A stretch of DNA of 64,000 nucleotides from JAGTVG01 sp963699805 (GTDB taxonomy: Bacteria > Bacteroidota > Bacteroidia > Cytophagales > Cyclobacteriaceae), in NCBI GenBank assembly GCA_963699805.1, contig CAVOVH010000002.1:186001-250000 (forward strand), in the 5' to 3' direction. A program made the translations under genes and the position numbers. Within the stretch, counting starts at the first letter, position 1; every line of letters starts with the position of its first letter. Positions 35,571 through 45,520 of this stretch are shown piece by piece. The notes under the pieces were generated by a model, which did no database searches, was not told the origin of the DNA, and was given only the letters and a program-made list of their open reading frames with translations.

Positions 35571-37400
35571 ATGAAGTTAACAATTATCGATGTTCTGATC
35601 ATTCTTGTTTATCTGGCAGCTACAGTTGTCATCGGATTTTTACTGAAAAAATTCGCACAAAAGAGCAAGCAGAATTACCTTCTGGGAGGGAATCGACTGC
35701 CCTGGTATTTGCTGGGCTTATCCAACGCCTCAGGAATGTTTGATATTTCGGGTACCATGTGGCTGGTAACGATACTCTTTGTTTATGGATTGAAAAGCAT
35801 CTGGCTTCCCTGGTTATGGCCTGTCTTTAACCAGATCTTTTTAATGGTCTTTTTATCGATCTGGTTACGTCGGTCCGGAGTTACTACTGGCGCAGAATGG
35901 ATCGGTACCCGATTCGGTTTTGGCATCGGTGCTAAATTAAGTCATACCATCGTAGTGATTTTTGCCCTGATCATGGGATTGGGATACCTTGCCTATGGAT
36001 TTATCGGTCTGGGTAAATTTGTGGAGATCTTCATACCATGGGAGATCGTTTCGCAATATGTTCCATTCGACGTTTCACCCGAATATGTTCCTCATGTGTA
36101 CGGCATTGTATTTACGGCATTTGCGGTTCTTTATGCTTTATTGGGTGGAATGGCCAGTATTGTCTGGGCAGATCTTCTACAGTATATCATCATGACCTTA
36201 TCAAGCATTGTCATCGGGATCATCGCCATGCAGGCTGTGGCTTCTCAGGCTGTGATTGTGCCTGAGGGTTGGATGAGTCCATTTTTTGGCTGGAAGCTGG
36301 ATATTGATTGGTCCGGGATCGTGGCCGGCGTGAACCAGAAGATCCAGGAGGATGGATTTTCGCTATTTTCCATTTTATTTATGATGATGGTCTTCAAAGG
36401 GGTGTTAGTGAGTCTGGCAGGACCGGCCCCCACTTACGATATGCAGAAGATCCTCTCCTCCAAATCTCCACGTGAAGCGGCCTTGATGAGTGGTTCCGTT
36501 TCTTTGATCCTCATGCCGATCCGCTATTTTATGATCGCCGGTTTTGCCATTTTGGGATTGATCTTTTATGACCGCCTGGATCTGATCGTAGCTGGCCGGA
36601 TCGATTTTGAGCAGATCCTGCCCTCTGCCATCAACCAGTTTGTCCCAGTGGGATTCCTGGGTCTGCTTCTAGCAGGTCTTTTGGCTGCGTTTATGTCTAC
36701 CTTTGCCGGAACACTGAATGCTGCCCAGGCTTACATAGTCAATGATATCTATTTAAAATATATCAATAAAACCGCCAGTAACCTGAAAATTAAAACCATC
36801 AACTATGTGGCGGGGCTGATCATGGTGGTGGTCAGTGTCATCTTCGGCTTTTTTGCCAAGGATGTGAATGATGTGCTTCAGTGGATCGTTTCAGGTTTGT
36901 ATGGGAGTTATGTGGCGGCCAATGTGCTGAAATGGTACTGGTGGCGTTTCAATGGACAGGGATTCTTCTGGGGTATGGTCGGAGGATTGATCCCAGCCCT
37001 TACTTTTCGCTATATTTTTGTAGGGGTGCTGGACCTGTATACTTTTCCATTGATGTTATTGATTGCCATAATCGGATGTATCATTGGGACCTATTCCGCA
37101 CCGCCGGTAAAAGAAGAAGTTTTGAAAGCATTTTATAAAAATGTAAGACCCTGGGGATTCTGGAAGCCCATCCATGATAAGGTGGTTGCTGAAGATCCAA
37201 CTTTTGTAAAAAATACGAATTTCAAGCGTGATATGTTCAATGTTGTAGTAGGAATCGTCTGGCAAACGGGATTGGTGATCTTTCCAATCTATATAGTCCT
37301 GATGAAATCTGTGCCCACGATCATCAGCATTGGCATTGTGATTATTACCACTTTTATTCTGAAAAAGACCTGGTGGGATAATCTTCCAAAGGACAATTAA
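35571..37400 (+). CDS. Sodium:solute symporter (SSS family), probable cellobiose importer
   Basis: The protein has 609 residues and about 13-15 membrane helices. It is typical of the SSS/SSF family: 'YLLGGNRLPWYLLGLSNASG', 'FDISGTMWL', 'TTGAEWIGTRFG', 'FMSTFAGTLNAAQAYIVNDIY' (key part: MSTFAGTLNAAQ). It would import a sugar with sodium across the inner membrane. The substrate is inferred from position: the GH94 cellobiose phosphorylase gene starts 14 bases after its stop and the Nudix-type regulator lies 30 bases before its start. Bacteroidota commonly pair SSS carriers with intracellular oligosaccharide-degrading enzymes. Confidence 0.88.
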   Translation: MKLTIIDVLIILVYLAATVVIGFLLKKFAQKSKQNYLLGGNRLPWYLLGLSNASGMFDISGTMWLVTILFVYGLKSIWLPWLWPVFNQIFLMVFLSIWLRRSGVTTGAEWIGTRFGFGIGAKLSHTIVVIFALIMGLGYLAYGFIGLGKFVEIFIPWEIVSQYVPFDVSPEYVPHVYGIVFTAFAVLYALLGGMASIVWADLLQYIIMTLSSIVIGIIAMQAVASQAVIVPEGWMSPFFGWKLDIDWSGIVAGVNQKIQEDGFSLFSILFMMMVFKGVLVSLAGPAPTYDMQKILSSKSPREAALMSGSVSLILMPIRYFMIAGFAILGLIFYDRLDLIVAGRIDFEQILPSAINQFVPVGFLGLLLAGLLAAFMSTFAGTLNAAQAYIVNDIYLKYINKTASNLKIKTINYVAGLIMVVVSVIFGFFAKDVNDVLQWIVSGLYGSYVAANVLKWYWWRFNGQGFFWGMVGGLIPALTFRYIFVGVLDLYTFPLMLLIAIIGCIIGTYSAPPVKEEVLKAFYKNVRPWGFWKPIHDKVVAEDPTFVKNTNFKRDMFNVVVGIVWQTGLVIFPIYIVLMKSVPTIISIGIVIITTFILKKTWWDNLPKDN

Positions 37401-37414
37401 TAATAGAGTTTAAG

Positions 37415-39850
37415 ATGAAATACGGATACTTTGATGATAAAAGCCGGGAATATATAATCCAGGATCCCCGGACTCCCTATCCCTGGATCAATTATCTGGG
37501 GAACGAAGATTTTTTCAGTTTGATATCCAATACCGCGGGTGGATATACATTTTTCAAGGATGCCAAATTCAGACGGATCACCCGGTTCAGATATAATAAT
37601 GTGCCGATCGATGATGGGGGAAGGTATTTTTATATCCGGGATGGAGAAACCGTATGGAGTCCTGGCTGGAAACCTGTGAAGACTCCGCTGGATGAATACG
37701 AATGCCGTCACGGCCTGAGTTATACACGCATTACCGGAAGCAAAAAAGGGGTAAAGGCCAGTGTCTTGTTCTTTGTACCCCTGGGTTTCTGGGGCGAGAT
37801 CCAGCATCTTACCCTGACCAATACAACAGATGTTCCTAAAAAAATTCAGCTCTTTTCCTTCATTGAGTGGTGTCTTTGGAACGCAGAAGATGATATGACC
37901 AATTTCCAGCGGAATTTTTCGACCGGAGAGGTGGAAATCAATGGATCTGTCATCTATCATAAAACAGAATATAAAGAACGGAGGAATCATTATGGTTTTT
38001 ATTCGGTGAATGCTCCCATTCAGGGCTTTGAAACCGATCGGGATGTCTTTCTTGGACTTTACAATGGATTTGACCATCCGGATGCCGTGAGGAAAGGCAA
38101 GCCATTCAATTCTGTTGCACATGGATGGTCGCCTGTGGCTTCCCATTACCTGGAGATTGAACTGAAACCCGGTGAAAATAAGGATCTGGTGTTTATGCTG
38201 GGGTATGTAGAAAATGATGAAGAGGATAAGTGGGAATCAAAAGGAGTTATCAATAAAAACAAAGCCCGTCAAATGATTCATCAGTTTGATACACCTGTTA
38301 AAGTAAACAAGGCATTTGAAGAGTTGCAGGATTTCTGGACCAGCCTGCTGTCAAGCTACCAGGTCCAGAGTGGTGATGAGAGACTTGACCGAATGGTGAA
38401 CATCTGGAATCAGTATCAGTGTATGATCACTTTCAATTTTTCCAGGAGTGCTTCCTATTTTGAGTCTGGAATCGGTCGGGGCATGGGATTCAGGGATTCA
38501 AACCAGGACCTGATCGGCTTTGTTCATCAGGTGCCTGAACGGGCCCGTGAACGTATACTGGATATTGCAGCCACCCAGTTTGAAGATGGAGGCGCCTATC
38601 ATCAATATCAGCCTCTGACCAAAAAAGGGAATAGTGCCATTGGGGGAAATTTTAATGATGATCCCCTTTGGTTAATTTTATCTACCACTTCCTATATTAA
38701 AGAGACCGGGGATTTTTCCATTCTGGATGAAAAAGTGCCCTTTGATAATGATGAATCGCTGGCACAATCACACTTTGAACATTTGAAAAGATCTTTCTAT
38801 CATGTAGTAAATCATCTGGGACCTCATGGATTGCCATTGATCGGGCGGGCAGACTGGAATGACTGCCTGAATCTGAATTGTTTTTCAAAAGATCCGAATG
38901 AATCCTTTCAGACCACAGAAAATAGGGAAGGAGGGGTTGCCGAATCTGTGATGATTGCAGGTATGTTTGTTCTTTATGGGCAGGATTTTGTGGATCTGTG
39001 CAGAAAAATCGGAAAGGAGGAGGAGGCATCCCTGGCTCAGGAACATATCCATCACATGGTCAGGGCCGTCGACCAGCATGGGTGGGATGGTGACTGGTTT
39101 ATCCGTGCTTATGATTATTTCGGGAACGAGGTGGGCAGCCACAAAAATGAGGAAGGGAAAATTTTCATTGAAAGCCAGGGATTCTGTACCATGGCGGGCA
39201 TTGGCCTGGAAGATGGCCGGGCCAGGCAGGCACTTGATTCGGTCAAGGAATACCTGGATTGTGAATATGGGATCGTCTTGAACCACCCTGCTTTTACAAA
39301 ATACCATATTGAATATGGAGAAATTTCTACCTATCCGGCTGGATATAAGGAAAATGCAGGAATCTTCTGTCATAATAATCCATGGATCATGATTGGAGAG
39401 ACCTTGCTTGGAAGGGGAGACCGGGCATTTGATTATTATTCGAAAATAGCTCCGGCGTTCCTCGAAGATATCAGTGATCTGCATAAGACAGAACCCTATG
39501 TTTATGCCCAGATGATCGCCGGTAAAGATTCATTTAAACCCGGAGAAGCTAAAAATTCCTGGCTTACCGGGACCGCAGCATGGAATTATTATGCCGTTTC
39601 ACAATATATCCTCGGAATTCGTCCGGATTATGATGGACTGCTGATCGATCCGTGTATTCCTTCTGATTGGGAGGGCTTTGTTGTCCAGAGAAAATACAGG
39701 GATGCCGTCTACCGGATTCAGGTTAAAAATCCTTACCATGTCAATAAAGGGGTAAAAGGAATCAAAATGGATGGATCCGATCTGGAAGGGCATGTATTAC
39801 CGATCCTTGAAGATGGGAAATCCCATGAGGTGGAGGTCCTCATGGGATGA
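37415..39850 (+). CDS. Cellobiose phosphorylase (GH94)
   Basis: The enzyme splits cellobiose with phosphate into glucose 1-phosphate and glucose, saving one ATP. At 811 residues it has the length of characterised cellobiose phosphorylases. The N-terminus 'MKYGYFDDKSREYIIQ', 'PYPWINYLGNEDFFSLISNT' and 'GGRYFYIRDGE' are close to those enzymes. The general acid is Asp483 in 'GRADWNDCLN'. There is no signal peptide, so it acts in the cytoplasm on sugar imported by the adjacent symporter. Closely related GH94 enzymes (chitobiose or cellodextrin phosphorylases) differ in this N-terminal block, so the cellobiose assignment is good but untested. Confidence 0.9.
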   Translation: MKYGYFDDKSREYIIQDPRTPYPWINYLGNEDFFSLISNTAGGYTFFKDAKFRRITRFRYNNVPIDDGGRYFYIRDGETVWSPGWKPVKTPLDEYECRHGLSYTRITGSKKGVKASVLFFVPLGFWGEIQHLTLTNTTDVPKKIQLFSFIEWCLWNAEDDMTNFQRNFSTGEVEINGSVIYHKTEYKERRNHYGFYSVNAPIQGFETDRDVFLGLYNGFDHPDAVRKGKPFNSVAHGWSPVASHYLEIELKPGENKDLVFMLGYVENDEEDKWESKGVINKNKARQMIHQFDTPVKVNKAFEELQDFWTSLLSSYQVQSGDERLDRMVNIWNQYQCMITFNFSRSASYFESGIGRGMGFRDSNQDLIGFVHQVPERARERILDIAATQFEDGGAYHQYQPLTKKGNSAIGGNFNDDPLWLILSTTSYIKETGDFSILDEKVPFDNDESLAQSHFEHLKRSFYHVVNHLGPHGLPLIGRADWNDCLNLNCFSKDPNESFQTTENREGGVAESVMIAGMFVLYGQDFVDLCRKIGKEEEASLAQEHIHHMVRAVDQHGWDGDWFIRAYDYFGNEVGSHKNEEGKIFIESQGFCTMAGIGLEDGRARQALDSVKEYLDCEYGIVLNHPAFTKYHIEYGEISTYPAGYKENAGIFCHNNPWIMIGETLLGRGDRAFDYYSKIAPAFLEDISDLHKTEPYVYAQMIAGKDSFKPGEAKNSWLTGTAAWNYYAVSQYILGIRPDYDGLLIDPCIPSDWEGFVVQRKYRDAVYRIQVKNPYHVNKGVKGIKMDGSDLEGHVLPILEDGKSHEVEVLMG

Positions 39851-39856
39851 CCTTGT

Positions 39857-40633
39857 TCAAATCATTTTATCCATGATGTTCATGAATCGATTGTTACTGA
39901 TCGGATGGTAGGCGATGATTTTTCCATTGTACAGGATGCTGAATATTCCATATGGATTGGGTATCTGCTGAGCTTCGGTATGACTTTTTAAGGTAATTAC
40001 ACTGGGTTTAATCCGGTATTTATTTTTGGCCGTTTCACAGATCTCACTTACATTTTTTACAGTATAAGGGCATTGGTGGGCTCTGATGATGTAGAGCCCT
40101 TTTGTGAAATTTTCAGAAATTTTTTTCCAATTTGGAATGAATGCCGGATCGGGAGTGGATGGAACAAATTTTCTTACAACCAGGTCAAAATCAGGAGGCG
40201 CATGGTCTACCACCCCGAAACCATTTTTCTCAAAAAAAGCTTTTCCTATCATAAATGATCCTTTTCTCGTAACTGCCACAACCCCTTTCATATTATTTGC
40301 CAGGGCATCCTTAATACATAAATCCATCAAAGCCGTTGCATATCCCTTCCCTTTGTATTTTTTTTGGAGCCCGACGAATACACAGTGAATGAACATATAG
40401 CCGGATGCAGATACAGGTCTCCAGCAATATTCACCCGGGATATATTCAATCATTCCCTGGTGGCCGTCTTTTTTTGACCATAGAGTCAGCATTTTTAATC
40501 CTTCTTTTTCCCTTTCCTTCATCCAGCTGATCTTCTCCTTAAAACCGGGTGTATTGCAATTTCTATAACCACAGCTCCCATATTCCATGATATTCCGGTG
40601 AGTGGTCTCAATAATTCTTAATTCATTTTCCAT
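39857..40633 (-). CDS. GNAT acetyltransferase with C-terminal YoaP-like domain
   Basis: The protein has 258 residues. The N-terminal half is a GNAT fold with the acetyl-CoA loop in 'LQKKYKGKGYATALMDLCIK' (key part: KGKGYATAL). The C-terminal half (about 175-258) contains 'IRAHQCPYTVKNVSEICE' and 'PNPYGIFSILYNGKIIAYHP', matching the YoaP-like domain fused to GNATs. The cysteine in 'HQCPY' has a thioredoxin-like setting. Substrate unknown. It converges on the cellobiose phosphorylase gene with six bases between them. Confidence 0.8.
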   Translation of the reverse strand: MENELRIIETTHRNIMEYGSCGYRNCNTPGFKEKISWMKEREKEGLKMLTLWSKKDGHQGMIEYIPGEYCWRPVSASGYMFIHCVFVGLQKKYKGKGYATALMDLCIKDALANNMKGVVAVTRKGSFMIGKAFFEKNGFGVVDHAPPDFDLVVRKFVPSTPDPAFIPNWKKISENFTKGLYIIRAHQCPYTVKNVSEICETAKNKYRIKPSVITLKSHTEAQQIPNPYGIFSILYNGKIIAYHPISNNRFMNIMDKMI

Positions 40634-40936
40634 TGATTGTATGTGCCTTAAACATCAATATAAATTACATGATTTTATCTTTTTATCCCATAAATAACTA
40701 TGAATTCAATGGATTCTCCCATCCCTGAATTCTGTCATCCCTAAATCGAGATCCCATTTATGGTTCGTTCCGGTTTTCCCATATTTTCGGCACACTCCCC
40801 AGTTACGTAACAATTTATACGACTCCCATAACTTATATAAAACTGTTTCTACATTTTTATTGGTTACTATCAATTATATCCGTAACTTTTTCGACCTTTT
40901 TAAAAAATCAAGTAATAACCTTTAAAATGATCCGTC
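40634..40936. other. Intergenic region, no gene seen
   Basis: This 303-bp AT-rich stretch separates two divergent genes and should hold both promoters. I see no RNA gene, hairpin or open frame of note. Confidence 0.5.
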
Positions 40937-41230
40937 ATGAAATTTATGTTAACCTGGGAAGTCCACCCTGAAAAAAGACACGAAGTTTTCAAAGCATTTT
41001 CCCAAATGTCAGTACAGGATGATCAAGCTGATACGGGTAAGAAAATCAAATTAATCGGTCGGTGGCATGACGTTGCCAGATTTGCTGGTTATGCGCTTTT
41101 TGAAGCAGATGATGCAAAAGCCATGGCAAATTGGGCACTGAACTGGAACAGCAATATGGATATTCTGGATGTTGTTCCCGTTCTTGATGATGAGGAAGCC
41201 AGAGAAGTGGGTAGAGGCCGAGTTTCTTGA
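40937..41230 (+). CDS. DUF3303-family small protein
   Basis: The 97-residue protein begins 'MKFMLTWEVHPEKRHEVFKAF' (key part: KFMLTWEVHPEKR) and contains 'GRWHDVARFAGYALFEADDA', the pattern of DUF3303, a dimeric alpha/beta-barrel-like family. There is no signal or membrane segment. Function unknown. Transcribed alone. Confidence 0.78.
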   Translation: MKFMLTWEVHPEKRHEVFKAFSQMSVQDDQADTGKKIKLIGRWHDVARFAGYALFEADDAKAMANWALNWNSNMDILDVVPVLDDEEAREVGRGRVS

Positions 41231-41532
41231 ATAAATTGTTTATTCTCCTGGATGATCAGAAATCCTATCCGTGTTCTGCACAACAAGACGTGGATTAGAA
41301 AAAAATCAGAAGCGATAGGAGATTTCTTATCTATTGGTTTAAAAATGCCTTATGAGGTGTATTTGACCTATAGAGGGATATTAGTTTGTCCAGACGGGCG
41401 GGCATCGATCCAATTTTTCTTATCCGTTCAATCAAATTTCCATTTAATCATAATTTCTTTTGAATAAAAATTAAATTAATCCAACTTTTTCAGCGGAATC
41501 ATGTTTTCACTTTGTAAAAACATCAAATAATC
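41231..41532. other. Intergenic region with only a doubtful short frame
   Basis: A 71-codon frame (41252-41467) exists, but its predicted protein has no recognisable features and its composition looks like untranslated sequence. Nothing else is evident. Confidence 0.45.
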
Positions 41533-43722
41533 GTGAATAAAAAAAAGATCCTCATCAGGTTAATGATTTTTCTTTCGTGTCTGATAATCCTGATGCTTGT
41601 TTTCATGCCAGTTGTCACCAGGAAAACTGTGACAAAAAACAGCAAGGAATGGATTGGCCGTCAGATCAGTCTCGATAAGCTCAAGTTCAATTATTTTACC
41701 ACCACGGCCAGGCTGATCAATTTTAAAATGTTTGAAGCTGATGGAGAGGAAGTTTTTGTTTCTTTTGATACACTCCTGGTGGATCTGGAACCCTGGCTTT
41801 TATTGCAAAAGGAGCTGGTGATTGAACGATTGTACCTGAAAGGGCTTAAGACCACGATCATCCAGAAAGACTCAGCTTTCAATTTTGATGACCTGATAGA
41901 ATTTTATGCTTCCACTGAAGATACTCTTGAAATCGATACTGTTCCAACCAAAACTGCCCGGTTTCGGTTGTCCAACCTGGAGCTGAAACAAGGTGAGCTT
42001 ATTTTTATTGACCAGCCTCTCAATAAAACCACCGAAATGCATGAACTGGATTTTTTCATTCCTTACATTGGATGGAACCAGGAAGAAAACAGTGAAGCAG
42101 GGCTTAAATTCTATTTCAGAAATGGAGGTTTTTTACAGTCTGCGATCCAGGTAGATCCGGTCGACGGAGATTATGAAGCTCAGGTGAATATTGACCGCCT
42201 CGATATCAGCAACTACCTGGAATATGCTGCCCAATATGCAAATCTTGGATCTTTGAAGGGCCTGGTCAATACCAGGTTCAAATTACAGGGGAATGTGAGT
42301 CGTGCTGAACAATCAGTTCTTTCAGGTAAAGTGGAGTTGGTGGACTTTGAGTTGACCGATGACAAGCAGCAGAAATTTCTGGCCTGGCAAAATATGGATT
42401 GCCTGATCGGTGAAGTGGATGCTTTTCGCCAGCGATTTGTGATCGATTCTCTGAAATTCACGCAACCATATATTTTATTTGAGTTATTTGATTCAACCAA
42501 TAATTTTTTCCGGACCCTGAATTATGAGATGGAGGAAGAACAGGACAGCATGGGTGTACAAAAACCGGAAATTGAAGCAATGGACACCCTTAACCACCCC
42601 CCCTTATATTATGCCATAAATTCATTGGTCATTGACCAGGGTATTGTGGATTATGTTGATCACCTAACTTCCGAAAATTTCGATTATCACCTCAGTGAAA
42701 TTCAACTGGATGTTGACAGCATCGATTCACGTTCTGAATGGGTGAATTTATATTCAAAAATGTTGCTTAACAACCGGGGAAAACTCTCGGCTGAAGTTGG
42801 CTTCAATCCATCCAATCCGATGGATATTGATCTTAATTATGTGATCACCGATTTTCAACTGAGCGATCTAAACATTTATTCCCGTCATTACATGGGTTTC
42901 CCGATTCTATATGGTGATATGTACTATAAATCGGCCACCAAAATTCTTGGCGGAGAGTTGACCAGCGAAAATCAATTGGTCATAGAAAATGTGGAACTGG
43001 GGAATAAGACCGGGGGATTGTACGACCTTCCTTTGAAGTTTGCCCTTTTTCTGCTCAAGGACCGGAATGGGGTGATCAACCTGGACATACCTGTCAGGGG
43101 TGATCTGAAAGATCCGCGTGTAAGCATCGGGAAAATCATCTGGAATACCTTTAAGAATCTGATCATCAAAGTGGCAGCTGCCCCTTTTGATCTTCTGTCA
43201 GGTTTATTGAGTGTGGATCCCAAAGATATCAAAGCCATTGAATTTGATTACCTGGATACACTTTTTACTCCGGCACGTCAGCGACAACTGGACTTACTTC
43301 TCGAGCTGGAGCAGAAAAAAGAAGGCCTCGACATCGAACTGGTATATTTTAATGATGTTGAAAAAGAATTTGAACAGATCGCTCTTTATCAGGCAGGGGA
43401 ACTTTTTAACAGTGAAACCGGGCAGGATTATTTGAAAGAAAAGGATGCTTTTGCTGAATTTGTTCTGAATAAGATTGGCCCGGATTCAATGGCATTGGAG
43501 CGAGCCTGTATTAAGCTATCTGAAGCTAGTGTTCTCGATTCAATTTCAGATTCCTTCATCAATAGGCGCATCTCCGCGCTCGAAAACTATCTTAGAACCA
43601 CCAATGATTCTACGATCATCCATATTTCAATTCCGGATTCGGATGCACCTAAAAATGTAGGCAGTAAACCATTGTTCGAAGTGAAATATTCGATGAAGGA
43701 TGCAGAAATGGCGGGAGATTAA
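41533..43722 (+). CDS. DUF748/AsmA-like membrane-anchored protein
   Basis: The protein has 729 residues from a GTG start. One N-terminal hydrophobic helix ('FLSCLIILMLVFMPVVT') anchors a long periplasmic, beta-rich domain with the DUF748 pattern ('ISLDKLKFNYFTTTARLINF', 'DTLLVDLEPWLLLQKELVIERL', key parts: LVIERLYLKG and LSNLELKQGELIF). Proteins of this AsmA/TamB-like superfamily are implicated in lipid transport between membranes and envelope upkeep. The region 'DLPLKFALFLLKDRNGVI' is a conserved family segment. No partner gene is adjacent. Confidence 0.82.
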   Translation: MNKKKILIRLMIFLSCLIILMLVFMPVVTRKTVTKNSKEWIGRQISLDKLKFNYFTTTARLINFKMFEADGEEVFVSFDTLLVDLEPWLLLQKELVIERLYLKGLKTTIIQKDSAFNFDDLIEFYASTEDTLEIDTVPTKTARFRLSNLELKQGELIFIDQPLNKTTEMHELDFFIPYIGWNQEENSEAGLKFYFRNGGFLQSAIQVDPVDGDYEAQVNIDRLDISNYLEYAAQYANLGSLKGLVNTRFKLQGNVSRAEQSVLSGKVELVDFELTDDKQQKFLAWQNMDCLIGEVDAFRQRFVIDSLKFTQPYILFELFDSTNNFFRTLNYEMEEEQDSMGVQKPEIEAMDTLNHPPLYYAINSLVIDQGIVDYVDHLTSENFDYHLSEIQLDVDSIDSRSEWVNLYSKMLLNNRGKLSAEVGFNPSNPMDIDLNYVITDFQLSDLNIYSRHYMGFPILYGDMYYKSATKILGGELTSENQLVIENVELGNKTGGLYDLPLKFALFLLKDRNGVINLDIPVRGDLKDPRVSIGKIIWNTFKNLIIKVAAAPFDLLSGLLSVDPKDIKAIEFDYLDTLFTPARQRQLDLLLELEQKKEGLDIELVYFNDVEKEFEQIALYQAGELFNSETGQDYLKEKDAFAEFVLNKIGPDSMALERACIKLSEASVLDSISDSFINRRISALENYLRTTNDSTIIHISIPDSDAPKNVGSKPLFEVKYSMKDAEMAGD

Positions 43723-43879
43723 AAAGAATATCTAATATTTTAATGATCAATGAATTAAATTTTCCCTATCAATAATCACTATTTTTTAATTACTTGGTAA
43801 ATAGGAATGATGGCGTTCTATCTATTAATATTGTTGATGATTTGCGTTTTTCGAAAGTTTTAATAATAATGACATTCAG

Positions 43880-44245
43880 ATGGATTTAATGGTCTGGCTT
43901 TATATTCTCAACCTGACTTTGCTGCTTTTGCATGAAATTGAATCGGCCTACTGGGAAGAATGGGAGATCCTGAAATTGCCGGGGGGTATTGCAGGGTTTC
44001 TGATCATTCATTTTCCCCTGATTGTTCTGCTGCTGTTTGGATTGGTTCAACTTGAAAATAAAACAATGACCGGTTATATTCTGTCATTCGTTACCGGCGT
44101 ATCGGGAATAATACCTTTTTTGGTTCATAATATATTGGTCAGGGTCAAAGGGAAATTTCAGCTGAATATATCGCAGCTGATCCTATATTTGAATCTAACG
44201 ACTGGAATAATATTAGGCGTTTTATCTATTGGTAAGATCCTGTGA
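43880..44245 (+). CDS. Small membrane protein (resembles DUF6713)
   Basis: The 121-residue protein has about four hydrophobic helices. The N-terminal 'ILNLTLLLLHEIESAYWEEWEILKLPGG' region, with a His-Glu pair in the first helix and the WEEW motif, resembles DUF6713. That family has no known activity. It stands alone between the DUF748 gene and an MscS channel. Confidence 0.6.
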   Translation: MDLMVWLYILNLTLLLLHEIESAYWEEWEILKLPGGIAGFLIIHFPLIVLLLFGLVQLENKTMTGYILSFVTGVSGIIPFLVHNILVRVKGKFQLNISQLILYLNLTTGIILGVLSIGKIL

Positions 44246-44480
44246 ATGTAAAGTAGGGCCGGCTGAATTTTCCCGGCATTTTACAGTAAGTTAAGGTAGG
44301 ATAAATTCATCCAATCGTTAAATACTTATCTCATCAGGATCAATGGTGATCGATTCGATTAATTGCTCATTATATAGGATATGCTGTTTTATGCCCCATT
44401 CAGAAAAATGTTGATCAAATAATTGAAAAGGAGTTCTTTTATGTTAAATTATCTTAAAAATATATTTATTCGAAAAAATC

Positions 44481-45425
44481 ATGAATATTATTGAGTGGAT
44501 CCAGGAAAACTGGGGGATTGAAGATCATATACAGCACAGGATCTTCTACTCTTTCCTGGTGTTCTTATTAATCGGATTGATCCGGTATATTCTTCTACGG
44601 TTCGTCAATAAAAGGATTCAGGATGTTAAATTTAAATACTACTGGCAGAACGCCATTAAGTATTCGGCTACCATCATAGGAATCATCCTCATTGTAGCCA
44701 TCTGGCTGAATGAGATCAAATCGGTGGCACTTACCCTCGGATTGTTATCAGCCGGACTGGCCGTTGCCCTTAGAGATCCGATTGTCAACATGGCTGGGTG
44801 GCTTTTTATATTGATCCGAAAACCTTTCACAGTTGGTGACCGCATTCAGGTCGGAAATCATGCCGGAGATGTGATCGATATCCGCGTATTCCAGTTCACG
44901 TTAAACGAAATTGGTAACTGGGTGGAAGCTGATCAGAGTACAGGCCGGGTGATCCATATACCCAATGGAAAAGTTTTTGTAGAAGCACAAGCTAATTATT
45001 CTCAGGGTTTCAGTCATCTCTGGAATGAGATCGGTGTCCTGATCACTTTTGAAAGCAACTGGAAGAAGGCAAAGGAGATCCTCATGAAGATTGTCGAGAA
45101 AAATACGGCGCACCTGACGGAATCAGCCAAAAAGACTTTAATGGAAGCTTCCAGAAAATTCATGATCTTTTATACAACATTATCTCCCAACGTATACACA
45201 AAAGTAAAAGACAGCGGCGTGTTATTGACCATGCGATATATCTGTGAACCTAAAAAACGAAGGCTGTCAGAACATCAGATCTGGGAAGATGTGTTAAATG
45301 AATTTGTAAAACACAATGATATTGACTTTGCGTATCCCACGCAACGCCTTTTTTTTAATCCGAGAGAAGGAAAAACCAAGGGAAAGCAAAGTACAGATCA
45401 GGATGCCGATAATTTTTTAGGCTGA
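44481..45425 (+). CDS. MscS-family mechanosensitive channel (first of two)
   Basis: The 314-residue protein has three N-terminal membrane helices. The pore-lining helix and MscS beta-domain follow ('LGLLSAGLAVALRDPIVNMAGW', key part: GLAVALRDPIVN, then 'RKPFTVGDRIQVG', 'VIHIPNGKVFVEAQANYS'). MscS channels open under membrane tension to release solutes during osmotic down-shock. The C-terminal segment 'CEPKKRRLSEHQIWEDVL' is common in Bacteroidota members. A second MscS gene lies nearby on the opposite strand but is only distantly similar. Confidence 0.92.
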   Translation: MNIIEWIQENWGIEDHIQHRIFYSFLVFLLIGLIRYILLRFVNKRIQDVKFKYYWQNAIKYSATIIGIILIVAIWLNEIKSVALTLGLLSAGLAVALRDPIVNMAGWLFILIRKPFTVGDRIQVGNHAGDVIDIRVFQFTLNEIGNWVEADQSTGRVIHIPNGKVFVEAQANYSQGFSHLWNEIGVLITFESNWKKAKEILMKIVEKNTAHLTESAKKTLMEASRKFMIFYTTLSPNVYTKVKDSGVLLTMRYICEPKKRRLSEHQIWEDVLNEFVKHNDIDFAYPTQRLFFNPREGKTKGKQSTDQDADNFLG

Positions 45426-45432
45426 TTCCGGC

Positions 45433-45458
45433 CGGGACTTTATAAAAAATAAGTCCCG
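45433..45458 (+). terminator. Hairpin after the first mscS-like gene
   Basis: CGGGACTT pairs with AAGTCCCG around a ten-base AT-rich loop, eight bases after the stop codon. No T tract follows, so it may be a weak terminator or an mRNA 3' stabilising stem. Confidence 0.4.
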
Positions 45459-45520
45459 ATCTATGACCGGGACCATCGGGAGTTATCTGGAACATAACTG
45501 GCCAAATCAAAGATTGAATA

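Noticed and set aside
41252..41467. 71-codon frame between the DUF3303 and DUF748 genes
   Set aside because: Its composition looks like untranslated sequence and no domain or signal is recognisable.
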